A stretch of DNA of 64,000 nt from Ruminococcaceae bacterium UBA3818 (GCA_002369315.1 DFDW01000001.1:80379-144378), one strand, 5' to 3'. Positions 50,650-59,318 are shown, counted from the stretch's first letter. A program made the numbers and translations. Notes: generated by a model from the letters alone, not told the origin.

Positions 50650-51035
50650 CTCGCCTTGATCTCCATGGCCATGCCGCAGAATACCCGCTCCACCGACGGT
50701 GACGCCGCGGCGATTTCGCAAAGGATCCGGCCTACCTGTTCCCGCCAGTCCCGCTCAAACCGGTCCATGGGGATCACGCCGCAGCCGATCTCGTCGCAGA
50801 CAACGATCTTCACTTTGTTCTCATCCAACCCTTTTCGAACGGCCTGTACCGGGTCCATCCCCTCCTGCATCAGCCGCCGGACCAGCGTATGCAGCCCATA
50901 TAAAACCGGATATCCAAAAGCTTTATCCAAGCTGCATGTTTTCGCATCCGCCATATCGCCGTCCAAAAAGCCCAATGCCGCCAGCCGCTCTTTTTTCCCG
51001 CTGTGGGCGCCTCCCACGATCAGCTTTTCTACCAT
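50646..51035 (-). CDS. Partial CobU-like protein (second copy, no intact P-loop)
   Basis: 129 residues, shorter than CobU (about 180). It keeps the beginning (KLIVGGAHSGKKERL, with KKE where the P-loop GKS is expected) and the later CobU motif CDEIGCGVIPMDRFERDWREQVGRI, equivalent to the NEVGxGIVP region, but it lacks the His-containing segment that becomes guanylylated. GGAGGAA lies upstream of the ATG. It lies between cobS and cobC. It could work together with, or be a remnant beside, the full-length CobU at 51786. Not frameshifted: reading frame is intact and coupled. Confidence 0.78.
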   Translation of the reverse strand: MVEKLIVGGAHSGKKERLAALGFLDGDMADAKTCSLDKAFGYPVLYGLHTLVRRLMQEGMDPVQAVRKGLDENKVKIVVCDEIGCGVIPMDRFERDWREQVGRILCEIAAASPSVERVFCGMAMEIKAR

Positions 51036-51802
51036 TCCAGCATTCCTCCAAACGTGCAGATCGCCAAAACCGCCAGCTCGGCAGCCTGCAGAAAAAAGCC
51101 TGCCAAATCGCCTGTGATTCCGCCAAACTGCTTGCGGCACAAGCGCCAAAACCACAAGAAAACAAGTCCCATTCCGACCAGTACCGCGGCTCCCGCCCAC
51201 GCGAATTGCCAGACCAGCAGTCCTCCCGCCAGCAAAAGATAGCCGCCGCAGCAGATTCGCACCGTCTTTTTATCCGCATATCCGGAAAACAGGTGCGCCA
51301 AACCGGAATTTTTTGCCGCGGGAAAGCTGACCACTGCCATCGCCGAACAGCACCGGGATAGGAAAAATCCGGCGCAGCAAAGGCCGGTCAGCCGCGGTGT
51401 TTCATACATTTGACCCCACAAAGCAAAGTTCGCCAGCAAGTAGCCGCAGCAGACGATAACGCCAAAAGCGCCCACATGCGGATCCTTTAAAATCTCCAGC
51501 TTCTTTTGCGTTTCCTGCCTGGAATACAGCGCGTCAGCTGTGTCCACCAATCCGTCGAGATGGATGCCGCCGGATACGATCAGCGGAAGCAGCGTCATGC
51601 CGCCCGCAAACAAAAGCGCGCCAGCCCGCCAATATCCGCAAAGCCAGGCCCATCCCAGGCAGAGGCCGCCGGTCAGCAGCCCGACCCAGGGAAAAAAGCA
51701 GAACAGATACCGCATGGTATCCTCCCTCCATTGGATCTGCGGCATGGGTACTGAAGAATACATGGAAAATGCGGCGCAAAACCCGCTAAGCCATTTTTTC
51801 AA
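51029..51802 (-). CDS. cobS: Adenosylcobinamide-GDP ribazoletransferase (cobalamin synthase)
   Basis: 257 residues, membrane enzyme with six or so helices. Joins alpha-ribazole to adenosylcobinamide-GDP. Motifs: AAFSMYSSVPMP near the start, GGIHLDGLVDTADAL, LKDPHVGAFG and the C-terminal GGITGDLAG. TTG at 51802 is chosen for GGGAGGG upstream, and overlaps the cobU stop by 17 nt; the earlier region is not coding for CobS. Confidence 0.93.
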   Translation of the reverse strand: MKKWLSGFCAAFSMYSSVPMPQIQWREDTMRYLFCFFPWVGLLTGGLCLGWAWLCGYWRAGALLFAGGMTLLPLIVSGGIHLDGLVDTADALYSRQETQKKLEILKDPHVGAFGVIVCCGYLLANFALWGQMYETPRLTGLCCAGFFLSRCCSAMAVVSFPAAKNSGLAHLFSGYADKKTVRICCGGYLLLAGGLLVWQFAWAGAAVLVGMGLVFLWFWRLCRKQFGGITGDLAGFFLQAAELAVLAICTFGGMLEW

Positions 51803-52337
51803 GCAAATCCCTCCCTGCTTTGGTTTGGCGATGGATGATCGGTATGCCGCAGCAAATCTCTGCCGCAATATCGGCCTGAGATGCCAGCCAGCGGTTTACC
51901 GCCGCCAGATTTTCCAGATACTCCCCGGTATAAGGGCCGTAATCCAGCCCCTCGCAAAACAAATCTCCGGATACGACCACCAGATTGGGGACGGCCGCGC
52001 TTAAAGCATCCAGGCCTTTCTCAACCGCTTCCAGCGCGGCTTTTCCCGCTCCGGATGGGCTGTACATTTCATTTGCCATCCAGTTGGTCATACATTCCAG
52101 CAAAGCGGTGTCATAAGAAAGTGACGCGGCTTTTTCCGCCATGCCGGTATAGATTTCCACCGTCTGGAACCCCTTTTCCCGCCGCGCGTCCCGATGTTTT
52201 TGAATCCGCGCTTTGGCCTCTTGTCCAAAAGGTTCCATGGTGGCGATATAACATTTTTTACCGCCCAGCGCAGCGGCTATCGATTCCGCCCAGGCGGATT
52301 TTCCGCTGGCGGCGGCGCCTGCTACGAATGCGAGCAC
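51786..52337 (-). CDS. cobU: Adenosylcobinamide kinase / guanylyltransferase
   Basis: 183 residues. P-loop GAAASGKSAWAE at residues 7-18, KCYIATMEPF, the guanylylation-type His in RIQKHRDARREKGFQTVE, and LLECMTNWMANEM. In the usual NEVGxGIVP region it reads VVVSGDLFCEGLDYGPYTG instead, so a normally conserved segment is replaced; the second CobU-like gene nearby holds a version of that motif. GTG start after AAGGAGGAAG. Overlaps cobT and cobS ends. Confidence 0.85.
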   Translation of the reverse strand: MLAFVAGAAASGKSAWAESIAAALGGKKCYIATMEPFGQEAKARIQKHRDARREKGFQTVEIYTGMAEKAASLSYDTALLECMTNWMANEMYSPSGAGKAALEAVEKGLDALSAAVPNLVVVSGDLFCEGLDYGPYTGEYLENLAAVNRWLASQADIAAEICCGIPIIHRQTKAGRDLLEKMA

Positions 52338-53407
52338 AGCGCTTCCTCCTTTTTAAAATCGGTATAAGGCTCCACCTTGATATCTGAAAAAGAGCTCATC
52401 TGCTCATATACCGCAAGGCCCATATCCAAAACCGGGAACAGCGCCACCGCACCGGTCCCCTCGCCCAGGCACATTCCCGCATGCAGGATTGCCCTGTGTC
52501 CCAGTGCGTCCAGAAGCATCTGCCCGGCCGGTTCCGCCGACACATGGGATGCCAGCATATAGTCCGCACAGACCGGGCACAGGCGCACAGCGACCAGAGC
52601 CGCCGCCGCGGAGATAAACCCGTCGATGATCACCGGCACCCCGGCGGACGCGCCGCCTAAAAACGCGCCGGCGATTCCGGCCAGATCCAGTCCGCCGACT
52701 TTGGCCAACACGTCCAGCGGATCGCCGGCGTCCGGCCGGTTCACAGCGATTCCCCGGCGGATCGCCTCCACTTTTCGGATCAGCCCTTTTGTGGGAAGCC
52801 CCGCCCCTACGCCGGTTACGTCACTGGGATCGCGGCCCAGCAACACCGCCGCCACTGCCGCACTGGTGGTCGTATTACCGATCCCCATCTCCCCGGTAGC
52901 AATGGCACGGTATCCTTTTTCTGCCAGCCGGCGCGCCAAGCGAATACCTGTCTCCATCGCCTGAATCGCTTCTTCCCGGCGCATGGCAGGCCCCCGGGTC
53001 AGATCATCGGTTCCCATCCGGATTTTTTCCTGCAAAAGACCAGGTATTTTCATTTCTTTCGCCACGCCGATGTCCACCGGAATCAAATCGACCCCCGCTT
53101 TTTTTGCCATCACACAGGAACTGGTCTTCCCCAGAGTAAAGTTTTCAGTGACGATCGCCGTTACGCTCTGATCCGTCTGGGTCACCCCTTGGGCGACCAC
53201 ACCATTGTCCGCGCAAAAAACCAGCAGCGCCCTGGGGGAAAGCGATACCTGCGCCGTTTTCTGCATCCCGGCAATGCGGATAATCGCCTCTTCCAGCAAT
53301 CCGAGACTGTGCAGTGGCTTGGCAATGCTGTCCCAGCGACCTGCCGCAGTTTCCATGGCATCCGTGTCCAACGGCTGGATCGATTGAATGGTCTGTTGCA
53401 GATTCAT
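52322..53407 (-). CDS. cobT: Nicotinate-nucleotide--dimethylbenzimidazole phosphoribosyltransferase
   Basis: 361 residues. Activates the lower ligand base (dimethylbenzimidazole or another) as its riboside phosphate. Motifs: RWDSIAKPLHSLGLLE, FCADNGVVAQGVTQTD, ATGEMGIGNTTTS, GAGLPTKG and catalytic Glu in LGEGTGAV. ATG overlaps the cbiA stop. AAAGGAG lies before it. Confidence 0.95.
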   Translation of the reverse strand: MNLQQTIQSIQPLDTDAMETAAGRWDSIAKPLHSLGLLEEAIIRIAGMQKTAQVSLSPRALLVFCADNGVVAQGVTQTDQSVTAIVTENFTLGKTSSCVMAKKAGVDLIPVDIGVAKEMKIPGLLQEKIRMGTDDLTRGPAMRREEAIQAMETGIRLARRLAEKGYRAIATGEMGIGNTTTSAAVAAVLLGRDPSDVTGVGAGLPTKGLIRKVEAIRRGIAVNRPDAGDPLDVLAKVGGLDLAGIAGAFLGGASAGVPVIIDGFISAAAALVAVRLCPVCADYMLASHVSAEPAGQMLLDALGHRAILHAGMCLGEGTGAVALFPVLDMGLAVYEQMSSFSDIKVEPYTDFKKEEALCSHS

Positions 53408-54777
53408 ACTTCCCGCTCCTTTTGATAGCCGGCGCATTGGGTCAGAAAACGGGCCACCGCGTCCGGATTGCTCCAAAAATACAAATGAGGGTATCCCGCA
53501 TACAAACGCGGCCCGACATGGGCGCAAAGGTACTCTCCTTTTCGCTTTTGAGCCAGAAAGCCGTCGCCGTTGTGGGATGTGTCCGAATAATGAAAGGAAT
53601 GCCCCTTGATACTCTCGCCTTTTTGGCAAAGCATCTGTTCCCTGCGGGCCATGAGGTCTACATAGCCGAACCGGACCAGGCGGTCCGTCATTTTTCCCTC
53701 TCCGGGTAATGCGCCCGCCATCGGGAAAGCCTTTTGGTCGATTCCTGCCAGAGATTGCTGCAGATATAAAAATCCCCCGCACTCGGCAACCGTTGGCATG
53801 CCGCTTTCCACGGCTTGCTGCACGGCCCGGCGCATGGTTTTGTTCTCTGCCAGCGTCTGCAAATGCAGTTCTGGATATCCTCCGCCCAGATACAAACCAT
53901 CCAGCTTTTCCGGCAGCAACGGATCCCGCAGCGGTGAAAAGGGGATCAGCTCGGCGCCCAGGGCCGCCAGCAGTTCGAGATTGTCCGCGTAGTAAAAACA
54001 AAACGCCTCATCCTGCGCCACGCCGACCCGTACCCGATGCGGCAAAGGAGCCGGTAAAACAGGCTTTTCATAGGTCAGCGGGACGGCAGACCGGGCCAGC
54101 GCCAAAATGCCGTCCAAATCCAGCGTTTCTTCGGCCGTTTTTGCCAAAAGGTTCATTTTTTCTTTTAAGTTTTCAATTTCCCCGGCGGTCACCAGGCCGA
54201 GATGCCTGCTTTCTACCGCCGCCTGCGGTATACGCGGGAAATATCCATACGCCCGCAGCCCCACTTTCTCGGCCATTTTTGCGTATGCGGGATACATCAT
54301 CTTTGACGCGCCGTTAAAAATAACCCCCGCCAGCCGATTGGGCGCAAATTGTACAAAACCGGACATCACCGCCGCTGCCGACAGGCTCATCCCGCGGACG
54401 TTTACGACCAAAATCTCCGGTGCTTCGACCGTCATGGCCAAATGGTTGGAGGAAGCCGTTTGAGTATCGGCACCCATCCCGTCGTACATCCCCATGACTC
54501 CCTCGATCACCGAAAGATCCGAGCCGGACGCTGCGCGGCAAAACAGGTATCGGACCATATCTTCACCGCAGAAGAACAAATCCAGATTGCGGGAAGGGGT
54601 GCCGATGATTTTCTGATGAAACATCGGATCGATGTAATCCGGCCCGCATTTAAAAGAAGACACCGCCATTTTTCGGTTGCAAAATGCCTGCAGCAGCGCA
54701 CAGACAACAGTCGTCTTCCCACATCCGCTGCCGGTTCCGACCACTGCGATTCTGGGCGGATTTGTCACTTCTCCCAT
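53404..54777 (-). CDS. cbiA: Cobyrinate a,c-diamide synthase
   Basis: 457 residues. N-terminal ATP-binding (GTGSGCGKTTVVCALL, KCGPDYIDPMFH) and C-terminal glutamine amidotransferase with Cys in ECGGFLYL and His in KGHSFHYSD. Amidates cobyrinic acid at a and c. ATG at 54777 is selected (MGEVTNPP) with AGAGGGG upstream; in-frame upstream residues are not family-like. Confidence 0.94.
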   Translation of the reverse strand: MGEVTNPPRIAVVGTGSGCGKTTVVCALLQAFCNRKMAVSSFKCGPDYIDPMFHQKIIGTPSRNLDLFFCGEDMVRYLFCRAASGSDLSVIEGVMGMYDGMGADTQTASSNHLAMTVEAPEILVVNVRGMSLSAAAVMSGFVQFAPNRLAGVIFNGASKMMYPAYAKMAEKVGLRAYGYFPRIPQAAVESRHLGLVTAGEIENLKEKMNLLAKTAEETLDLDGILALARSAVPLTYEKPVLPAPLPHRVRVGVAQDEAFCFYYADNLELLAALGAELIPFSPLRDPLLPEKLDGLYLGGGYPELHLQTLAENKTMRRAVQQAVESGMPTVAECGGFLYLQQSLAGIDQKAFPMAGALPGEGKMTDRLVRFGYVDLMARREQMLCQKGESIKGHSFHYSDTSHNGDGFLAQKRKGEYLCAHVGPRLYAGYPHLYFWSNPDAVARFLTQCAGYQKEREV

Positions 54778-54870
54778 TCTTTTCCCCTCTTTTCTCCGCT
54801 GATCATGCCGCATCCGTACAAAAAAGCGGCTTTCCCGTCCGCCGGCCCCAGTGCAGCCGGATCTTCCTTT

Positions 54871-55998
54871 TCACATCTGCCGTTCCAACAAAGCCTTATA
54901 TTCCGCGGTGGACATTACTTTTTTCCCCACCGCTGCCAGGCGCCGCGCCAGCGCACGATTTTGTGCCACCAAAGGGTCATCCGGCAGGTCTGCCGCCACG
55001 ATCACTTCGTAATCCGCCGCCCGGAAAAAAGCCAGGTCGGCCTGCTGCGGCGTGATTGGCAGGTAGGCCTTTTGGGTCACCATAGGCACACCCATGGCCT
55101 TTCCCAAATGAAACAGCAGATCATTTTGATGCAGCACCCCTGCGGCAAACCCTTTTTGCATCCGATTCAGCGCCCGAAACAGATGGACGGTGTTTTCATC
55201 CGAACCGGCAAAAAACACATCTTTCCCCTCTGCCGCGGGGAATTCCGCCAATCCCAGCACCGGGTCGAACTGCCGGCCGGAAAAGCCGTAAAGCTCCTCC
55301 ATGGCGCTGCTTTGGACGATCTTCCCTGTGTCGCCGCAGGCCAAGATCCGGTCTCCCTTGACCAGTACCAGCCGGTCACAGCACTTGACCGCGAGATCCG
55401 GCTCATGCAGGGTGCAGATCACCGTTTTCCCCTCCCGGACACATTGGGTCCGCAGCGTCTGCAGCACCTCCATCTTATAAAAGATATCCAGATGGCTGGT
55501 GGGTTCATCCAACAGCAGAACCGGCGTACTTTGGCAAAGTCCCCGTGCAATCAGCACTTTCTGCTTTTGTCCATCGCTGAGTTGGTTGAATGGCCGGTCA
55601 CGCAATTCCCAGGCGTCGCAGGCTTCCAAACTTTCCCGCACCCGACGCCGGTCCTCTTCGCCCAGCGCTCCGAAAAAGCCCGTGTGGGGATTGCGCCCCA
55701 TAGCGGTCACATCCCAAACGGTACAGTTTTCCAGGCTGACCCGGTCGGTAAGCACGGCGGATACCTCTTTGGCATACCGGGTTCCGCTTAACTGCCGAAC
55801 ATCCTCCCCGCCCAGGCGGATAACACCTCCCAGCGGCTTGATGATCCGGGCAATGGTTTTTAAAAGCGTGGTCTTTCCCGCGCCGTTAGAGCCCAGGATA
55901 CAGGTCATTTTCCCTTGCAGGAAAGAAAGGTCGATTTTGGAAACCAGCGGCTGCCCGCCATAGCCGATATCCACCTGTTCCAGCTTCAGCTGTTCCAT
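54871..55998 (-). CDS. B12-type ABC importer ATPase with an extra C-terminal domain
   Basis: 375 residues. Residues 1-240 are a FecE/BtuD-type ATPase: Walker A GSNGAGKTT at 36-44, signature LSDGQKQ, Walker B PVLLLDEPTS, H-loop LHEPD. The remaining 135 residues (FFAGSDENTVHLFRALNRMQKG, QNDLLFHLGKAMGVP, LPDDPLVAQNRALARRL) form a domain I do not recognise, absent from typical BtuD. ATG after AAAGGAGG. It follows the permease gene by 14 nt. Confidence 0.88.
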   Translation of the reverse strand: MEQLKLEQVDIGYGGQPLVSKIDLSFLQGKMTCILGSNGAGKTTLLKTIARIIKPLGGVIRLGGEDVRQLSGTRYAKEVSAVLTDRVSLENCTVWDVTAMGRNPHTGFFGALGEEDRRRVRESLEACDAWELRDRPFNQLSDGQKQKVLIARGLCQSTPVLLLDEPTSHLDIFYKMEVLQTLRTQCVREGKTVICTLHEPDLAVKCCDRLVLVKGDRILACGDTGKIVQSSAMEELYGFSGRQFDPVLGLAEFPAAEGKDVFFAGSDENTVHLFRALNRMQKGFAAGVLHQNDLLFHLGKAMGVPMVTQKAYLPITPQQADLAFFRAADYEVIVAADLPDDPLVAQNRALARRLAAVGKKVMSTAEYKALLERQM

Positions 55999-56012
55999 CA
56001 ACGGGCCTCCTT

Positions 56013-57038
56013 TTAGTCGTGTTTGTTCTTTTTCATCAGGAGATATAAAACGATCGGCACCCCGACGTAAGCGGTCACCGTGCCAATGGCCAATTCGTTG
56101 GGAGCGATAATCGTCCGGGAGATCAAATCGCACCCCACGCCAAAGATGCCGCCGCATAAAACACAGGATGGGATCAGCGCCCGGGAATCGTCTGTCTTTA
56201 AGAGCATCCGGCAGATGTGCGGAACGCTCATCCCGATAAAAGATACCGGTCCCGCAAAAGCAGTGACCACCGCAGTCAACAGTCCCGAAATCAAAATGAT
56301 CGCCACCCGAAGTCCTTTTGTATTGACCCCCATGGTCACAGCGTAGGATTCTCCCATCCGCAAAGCGTTCAGGTTTTTGCCCAGCAAAAAAGACAGGACA
56401 AACAGCACCGAACAGACCAGCACCAGCACATAAATTTTAGGCCAGGTCATCAGACCGAAGCTGCCCATTGTCCAGCGGGTAAAATCCGCGATGCTGCTGT
56501 CATCCGAAAACGCGACCAAAAGCCCAACCAGCGCCGAGCACAGATATCCCACCATAATGCCGACAATCAACAGGGTCGTCACGCTTCGCACCCGGGCAGA
56601 GAACAGCAGCATCAGCACCATGACCGCCAAAGCGCCGGCCAGGGCGCCCAAGAACAAAATCCAGGGATTGGTCACATGAAAGCCGGCCATCACGCCGCCC
56701 AGCAGCATCAAGCCCACCGCCAGCCGCGCGCCGGACGAGATGCCCAGGATATACGGGTCCGCGATGGGATTTTGAAACAGGATCTGCAAAAGCAGCCCTG
56801 ACAAAGACAGCGCCGCCCCGCCAAACACGCTGGCAATCACCCGGGACAGGCGCATATTCCAAACGATAATGTAAGCCGGGTCGGAAGGATCCACCTGCCG
56901 AAACAGCACCCGCAGCACTGTCTCCGGCGGCAGGTACACCGATCCGATACCAATGGCAAAAACCGCCAAAACCGCCAGTAACAGCAGCGAAACCGCTGCT
57001 GTTACTCTGGTTTTTCTTCTGATATTTCCGTTGTTCAT
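56013..57038 (-). CDS. FecCD-type ABC permease (corrinoid importer)
   Basis: 341 residues with about ten helices; the BtuC/FecCD pattern is visible in RLSRVIASVFGGAALSLSGLLLQILFQNPIADPYILGISSGARLAVG, LLIVGIMVGYLCSAL and FAGPVSFIGMSVPHICRML. Forms the membrane channel of the importer with the adjacent binding protein and ATPase. Its ribosome site is weak; the upstream gene's stop is 3 nt before, so coupling is likely. Corrinoid specificity comes from the riboswitch. Confidence 0.9.
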   Translation of the reverse strand: MNNGNIRRKTRVTAAVSLLLLAVLAVFAIGIGSVYLPPETVLRVLFRQVDPSDPAYIIVWNMRLSRVIASVFGGAALSLSGLLLQILFQNPIADPYILGISSGARLAVGLMLLGGVMAGFHVTNPWILFLGALAGALAVMVLMLLFSARVRSVTTLLIVGIMVGYLCSALVGLLVAFSDDSSIADFTRWTMGSFGLMTWPKIYVLVLVCSVLFVLSFLLGKNLNALRMGESYAVTMGVNTKGLRVAIILISGLLTAVVTAFAGPVSFIGMSVPHICRMLLKTDDSRALIPSCVLCGGIFGVGCDLISRTIIAPNELAIGTVTAYVGVPIVLYLLMKKNKHD

Positions 57039-57041
57039 TTT

Positions 57042-58259
57042 CTATTCAACCCAAAAAGCGATGATTTTATCTTTGTCCGAATCCGGTACATCGGAGAACA
57101 GATCCGGATACAGGCAGGCTGCCATCGAGCGGATGATTTCCGCCGCGTTAGCTGTATCCTGCGCCCAGTCATAGCCCACGACATAACAATCGCGGCTGGC
57201 AAAGGCAGGCGTCGTGGAGAAATCGACCTGGTCCTCTTTGTTAAAATAGGTCATATCCTTCGCTTCTTTATAGGAGTTAAGCGAAACGCCCAGTATGATC
57301 TTGTCCGCTTCGTTCATCAAAAGCAGGAAATCCTCGTTGGAAAGTTTCACCGAGTTGCCCTCGCTTTCTGCCGGGAACAAAAGCTGTCCGCCCACGGCGG
57401 AAACGATGGAATTGACATAATCCTTATCGGTGCGCACATTGAAATGCGGCGCGCTGGAGCTGTGAGTGTACCACAAAACAGCCGGATGCTCTTCGGCCGA
57501 TTCTACTTTGGCCAGCACCTCATCCACCTGCGTTTTGTTATCCCGGATAAAATCCCTGGCCTGTTGGTCTTTGTCCACAAAAGCGCCGATCAGCTCAATC
57601 CATTGGGCACGGCCCATATAATCCTCTTCGGCAAAATCCCCAAAGTAAACGCACAGCAGCCCGCTTTCCTCCAGCTTCTGGGCAACCTCCACATCGCTGG
57701 ACATTCCGCCGACAAAGATCACCTGCGGCGCCAGCGAAGCGATCAGCTCCTGATCCAGGCTGGAACTGGTACCCACATAAACGGTGGAACCGTTTTCCAG
57801 CGCGTTTTTCAAGGAGTCTACATAGCAGCTTTCCGGCTTGATAGAACATCCTTTCACCACATCTACCGCGTCCAGATTTGCAAAGTGCCCCGCGTGGGAG
57901 CTTGCCAGCGTAACAACCGAGGTCACTGGCCCTTCGATTTTGGCATCCCATTTGGCTTCTAACGGTTCTGCCGCCCCATCCGGCAGCAGAAGAATTCTCT
58001 GTGCGGCAGCCGCAGTGCTGGCGGTCGCCTCAATATGGGTATCAATGATCTTCGCGCCGCCCTCATAATATTCAATGGAAAATCCTTTTGCGTATTCCGG
58101 CACATAAGTTTCCACCAGTTCTCCTGGCAGAATGGCGGCGGAAGAGGAAACTTCTTCTACCGCGGAGCTTTCCTGCCCGGAAGAGGCCACGGTGTTCCCG
58201 CAGGCGGACAGCAATAGGCAGACAGCCATTAATACGGATAATACTTTCCACTTCGTCAT
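57042..58259 (-). CDS. Corrinoid ABC transporter substrate-binding lipoprotein
   Basis: 405 residues. Signal peptide with lipobox LLSAC (Cys20), Ser/Glu-rich linker, then the two-lobed BtuF/FepB-type fold: TVYVGTSSSLDQELIASLAPQVIFVGG, GRAQWIELIGAFVDKDQQARDFI and VVGYDWAQDTANAAEIIRSMA. The start at 58259 is set by AAGGAGCC; the upstream 80 in-frame codons are the riboswitch leader. First gene of the operon. Corrinoid binding is inferred from the riboswitch and operon. Confidence 0.9.
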   Translation of the reverse strand: MTKWKVLSVLMAVCLLLSACGNTVASSGQESSAVEEVSSSAAILPGELVETYVPEYAKGFSIEYYEGGAKIIDTHIEATASTAAAAQRILLLPDGAAEPLEAKWDAKIEGPVTSVVTLASSHAGHFANLDAVDVVKGCSIKPESCYVDSLKNALENGSTVYVGTSSSLDQELIASLAPQVIFVGGMSSDVEVAQKLEESGLLCVYFGDFAEEDYMGRAQWIELIGAFVDKDQQARDFIRDNKTQVDEVLAKVESAEEHPAVLWYTHSSSAPHFNVRTDKDYVNSIVSAVGGQLLFPAESEGNSVKLSNEDFLLLMNEADKIILGVSLNSYKEAKDMTYFNKEDQVDFSTTPAFASRDCYVVGYDWAQDTANAAEIIRSMAACLYPDLFSDVPDSDKDKIIAFWVE

Positions 58260-58297
58260 AAAATCGGCTCCTTTTTCTTTTTTCGCATACGGGCATG

Positions 58298-58327
58298 AAA
58301 AAAGCTGTATGCGCATCGGCATACAGC
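58298..58327 (-). terminator. Riboswitch-linked terminator
   Basis: Minus strand GCTGTATGC-CGATGC-GCATACAGC followed by TTTTTTC, 39 nt before the first start codon and after the aptamer. It is positioned to end transcription early when cobalamin is bound. Confidence 0.8.
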
Positions 58328-58435
58328 AGTCTGTTTTCAGGAAAGATTTTGGCGCAACGGCATTGTGCACGAATTTGCCCTTCCTTTTATCAATCATCCT
58401 CTGTTTCCGCGCAGAAATGTGATATAAAGGTAAAG

Positions 58436-58604
58436 GCAGGTGTTCTGGCTTATGGATCAAGATGAGCCTTTCCCTTCCCAGCCGTGCGGCCAGTGGCATT
58501 ATAAAGGTTCATTCCCCATTTACAGCAGCGGGACTGCGCGGGATTTTCACCCGTCTTCCCTCTTTCGTTCCGGCAGATGAAGCCGAAAACCTTTACCGCA
58601 GTTA
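58436..58604 (-). ncRNA. Cobalamin riboswitch
   Basis: On the minus strand the aptamer elements appear in order: GGTTTTCGGC entry, GGGAAGACGGGTGAAAATCCCGC, the highly conserved GCGCAGTCCCGCTGCTGTAA, the core B12 box GCCACTGG with its flanking GGGAAGG, and a closing segment near AAGCCAGAACACCTGCC. It controls the 14-gene B12 import/synthesis operon, with the terminator at 58298-58327 as the output. Exact ends are approximate. Confidence 0.95.
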
Positions 58605-58633
58605 AGTGTATCTGAATCGTCAAAGTTTGTCAA
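58605..58633 (-). promoter_or_regulatory. Promoter of the cobalamin operon
   Basis: Minus strand TTGACA (58633-58628), 17-nt spacer, TACACT (58610-58605). The -35 lies within the last codons of the Crp/Fnr-type gene, whose stop is at 58620-58622. Initiation near 58598 agrees with the start of the riboswitch. Confidence 0.85.
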
Positions 58634-59303
58634 CTACTCCCGCCGCTTCCAAAAAGGATTTTCCCAAAAAGATCTGCCTGCCTTTTGTTTGCAGCAGGCC
58701 TTCTTCTTTCATTTTCCGCAGTTCCCGCATCATGGCGCTACGATCCGCGCAAATGTATTCACCCAGAGCGCTGTAAGAAAACGGCAGATTGAATTTTTCC
58801 TCGCCGTTTTTTAAACTCTGCAGCAAAAAATAGGCAGACAGCTTGTCCCGGATTGTCCGGCGGCTGAGTATTTCAACCCGTTCGCTGAGAGCTATGGCCT
58901 TTTGCCTCATCAGCCCAAACATGTTCTCCACCAGGCGGCTGTGATGCCTGCAGGCCTTTTCGCAGCGCTTCGTAATCTGGTCATATCGGATCAATGCGAC
59001 GATGCACATTTCATCGCATTGAACCCATATGCTGTCTGCGCCCACGCAGGGAAACGACATCATTTCGCCGAATACGCCGCCAGGTTCCAAACGTTCCAGC
59101 ACCGTTCTGCCGCCATCTGAGTCAATTCGGACAATGCTTGCCCTTCCCTGCTGCAGAATTCCAACCTGATCGTTTCCGCTACCATATTCAAAGATTGTCT
59201 GGCCCGCGTCGAACTGACGCATCTGCACACCAAAGCAATCCATCATCGCCCGGCATTCCTGCTCTGCGATTCCCTCAAAAAGCATCATGTTAAAAAAATC
59301 CAT
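58620..59303 (-). CDS. Crp/Fnr family transcriptional regulator
   Basis: 227 residues: N-terminal cyclic-nucleotide-binding-like beta roll (about 20-115; FDAGQTIFEYGSGNDQVGILQQGRASIVR, PGGVFGEM), a long dimer helix and a C-terminal winged HTH (YSALGEYICADRSAMMRELRKMKEEGLL). There is a Cys at 17 and 23 in the N-part but no clear Fnr-type four-Cys cluster. AGGAGC precedes the ATG. It is divergent from the NrdD-tail/rubredoxin/flavodiiron operon, and a 6-2-6 palindrome sits between them. May sense O2/NO-related or metabolic signals. Confidence 0.9.
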   Translation of the reverse strand: MDFFNMMLFEGIAEQECRAMMDCFGVQMRQFDAGQTIFEYGSGNDQVGILQQGRASIVRIDSDGGRTVLERLEPGGVFGEMMSFPCVGADSIWVQCDEMCIVALIRYDQITKRCEKACRHHSRLVENMFGLMRQKAIALSERVEILSRRTIRDKLSAYFLLQSLKNGEEKFNLPFSYSALGEYICADRSAMMRELRKMKEEGLLQTKGRQIFLGKSFLEAAGVVDKL

Positions 59304-59318
59304 AAAAGCTCCTATAAA

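Noticed and set aside
54871..58259. Siderophore (ferric) importer
   Set aside because: The FecCD/FepB-like fold fits iron or corrinoid import, but the cobalamin riboswitch upstream and the B12 genes downstream favour corrinoid.
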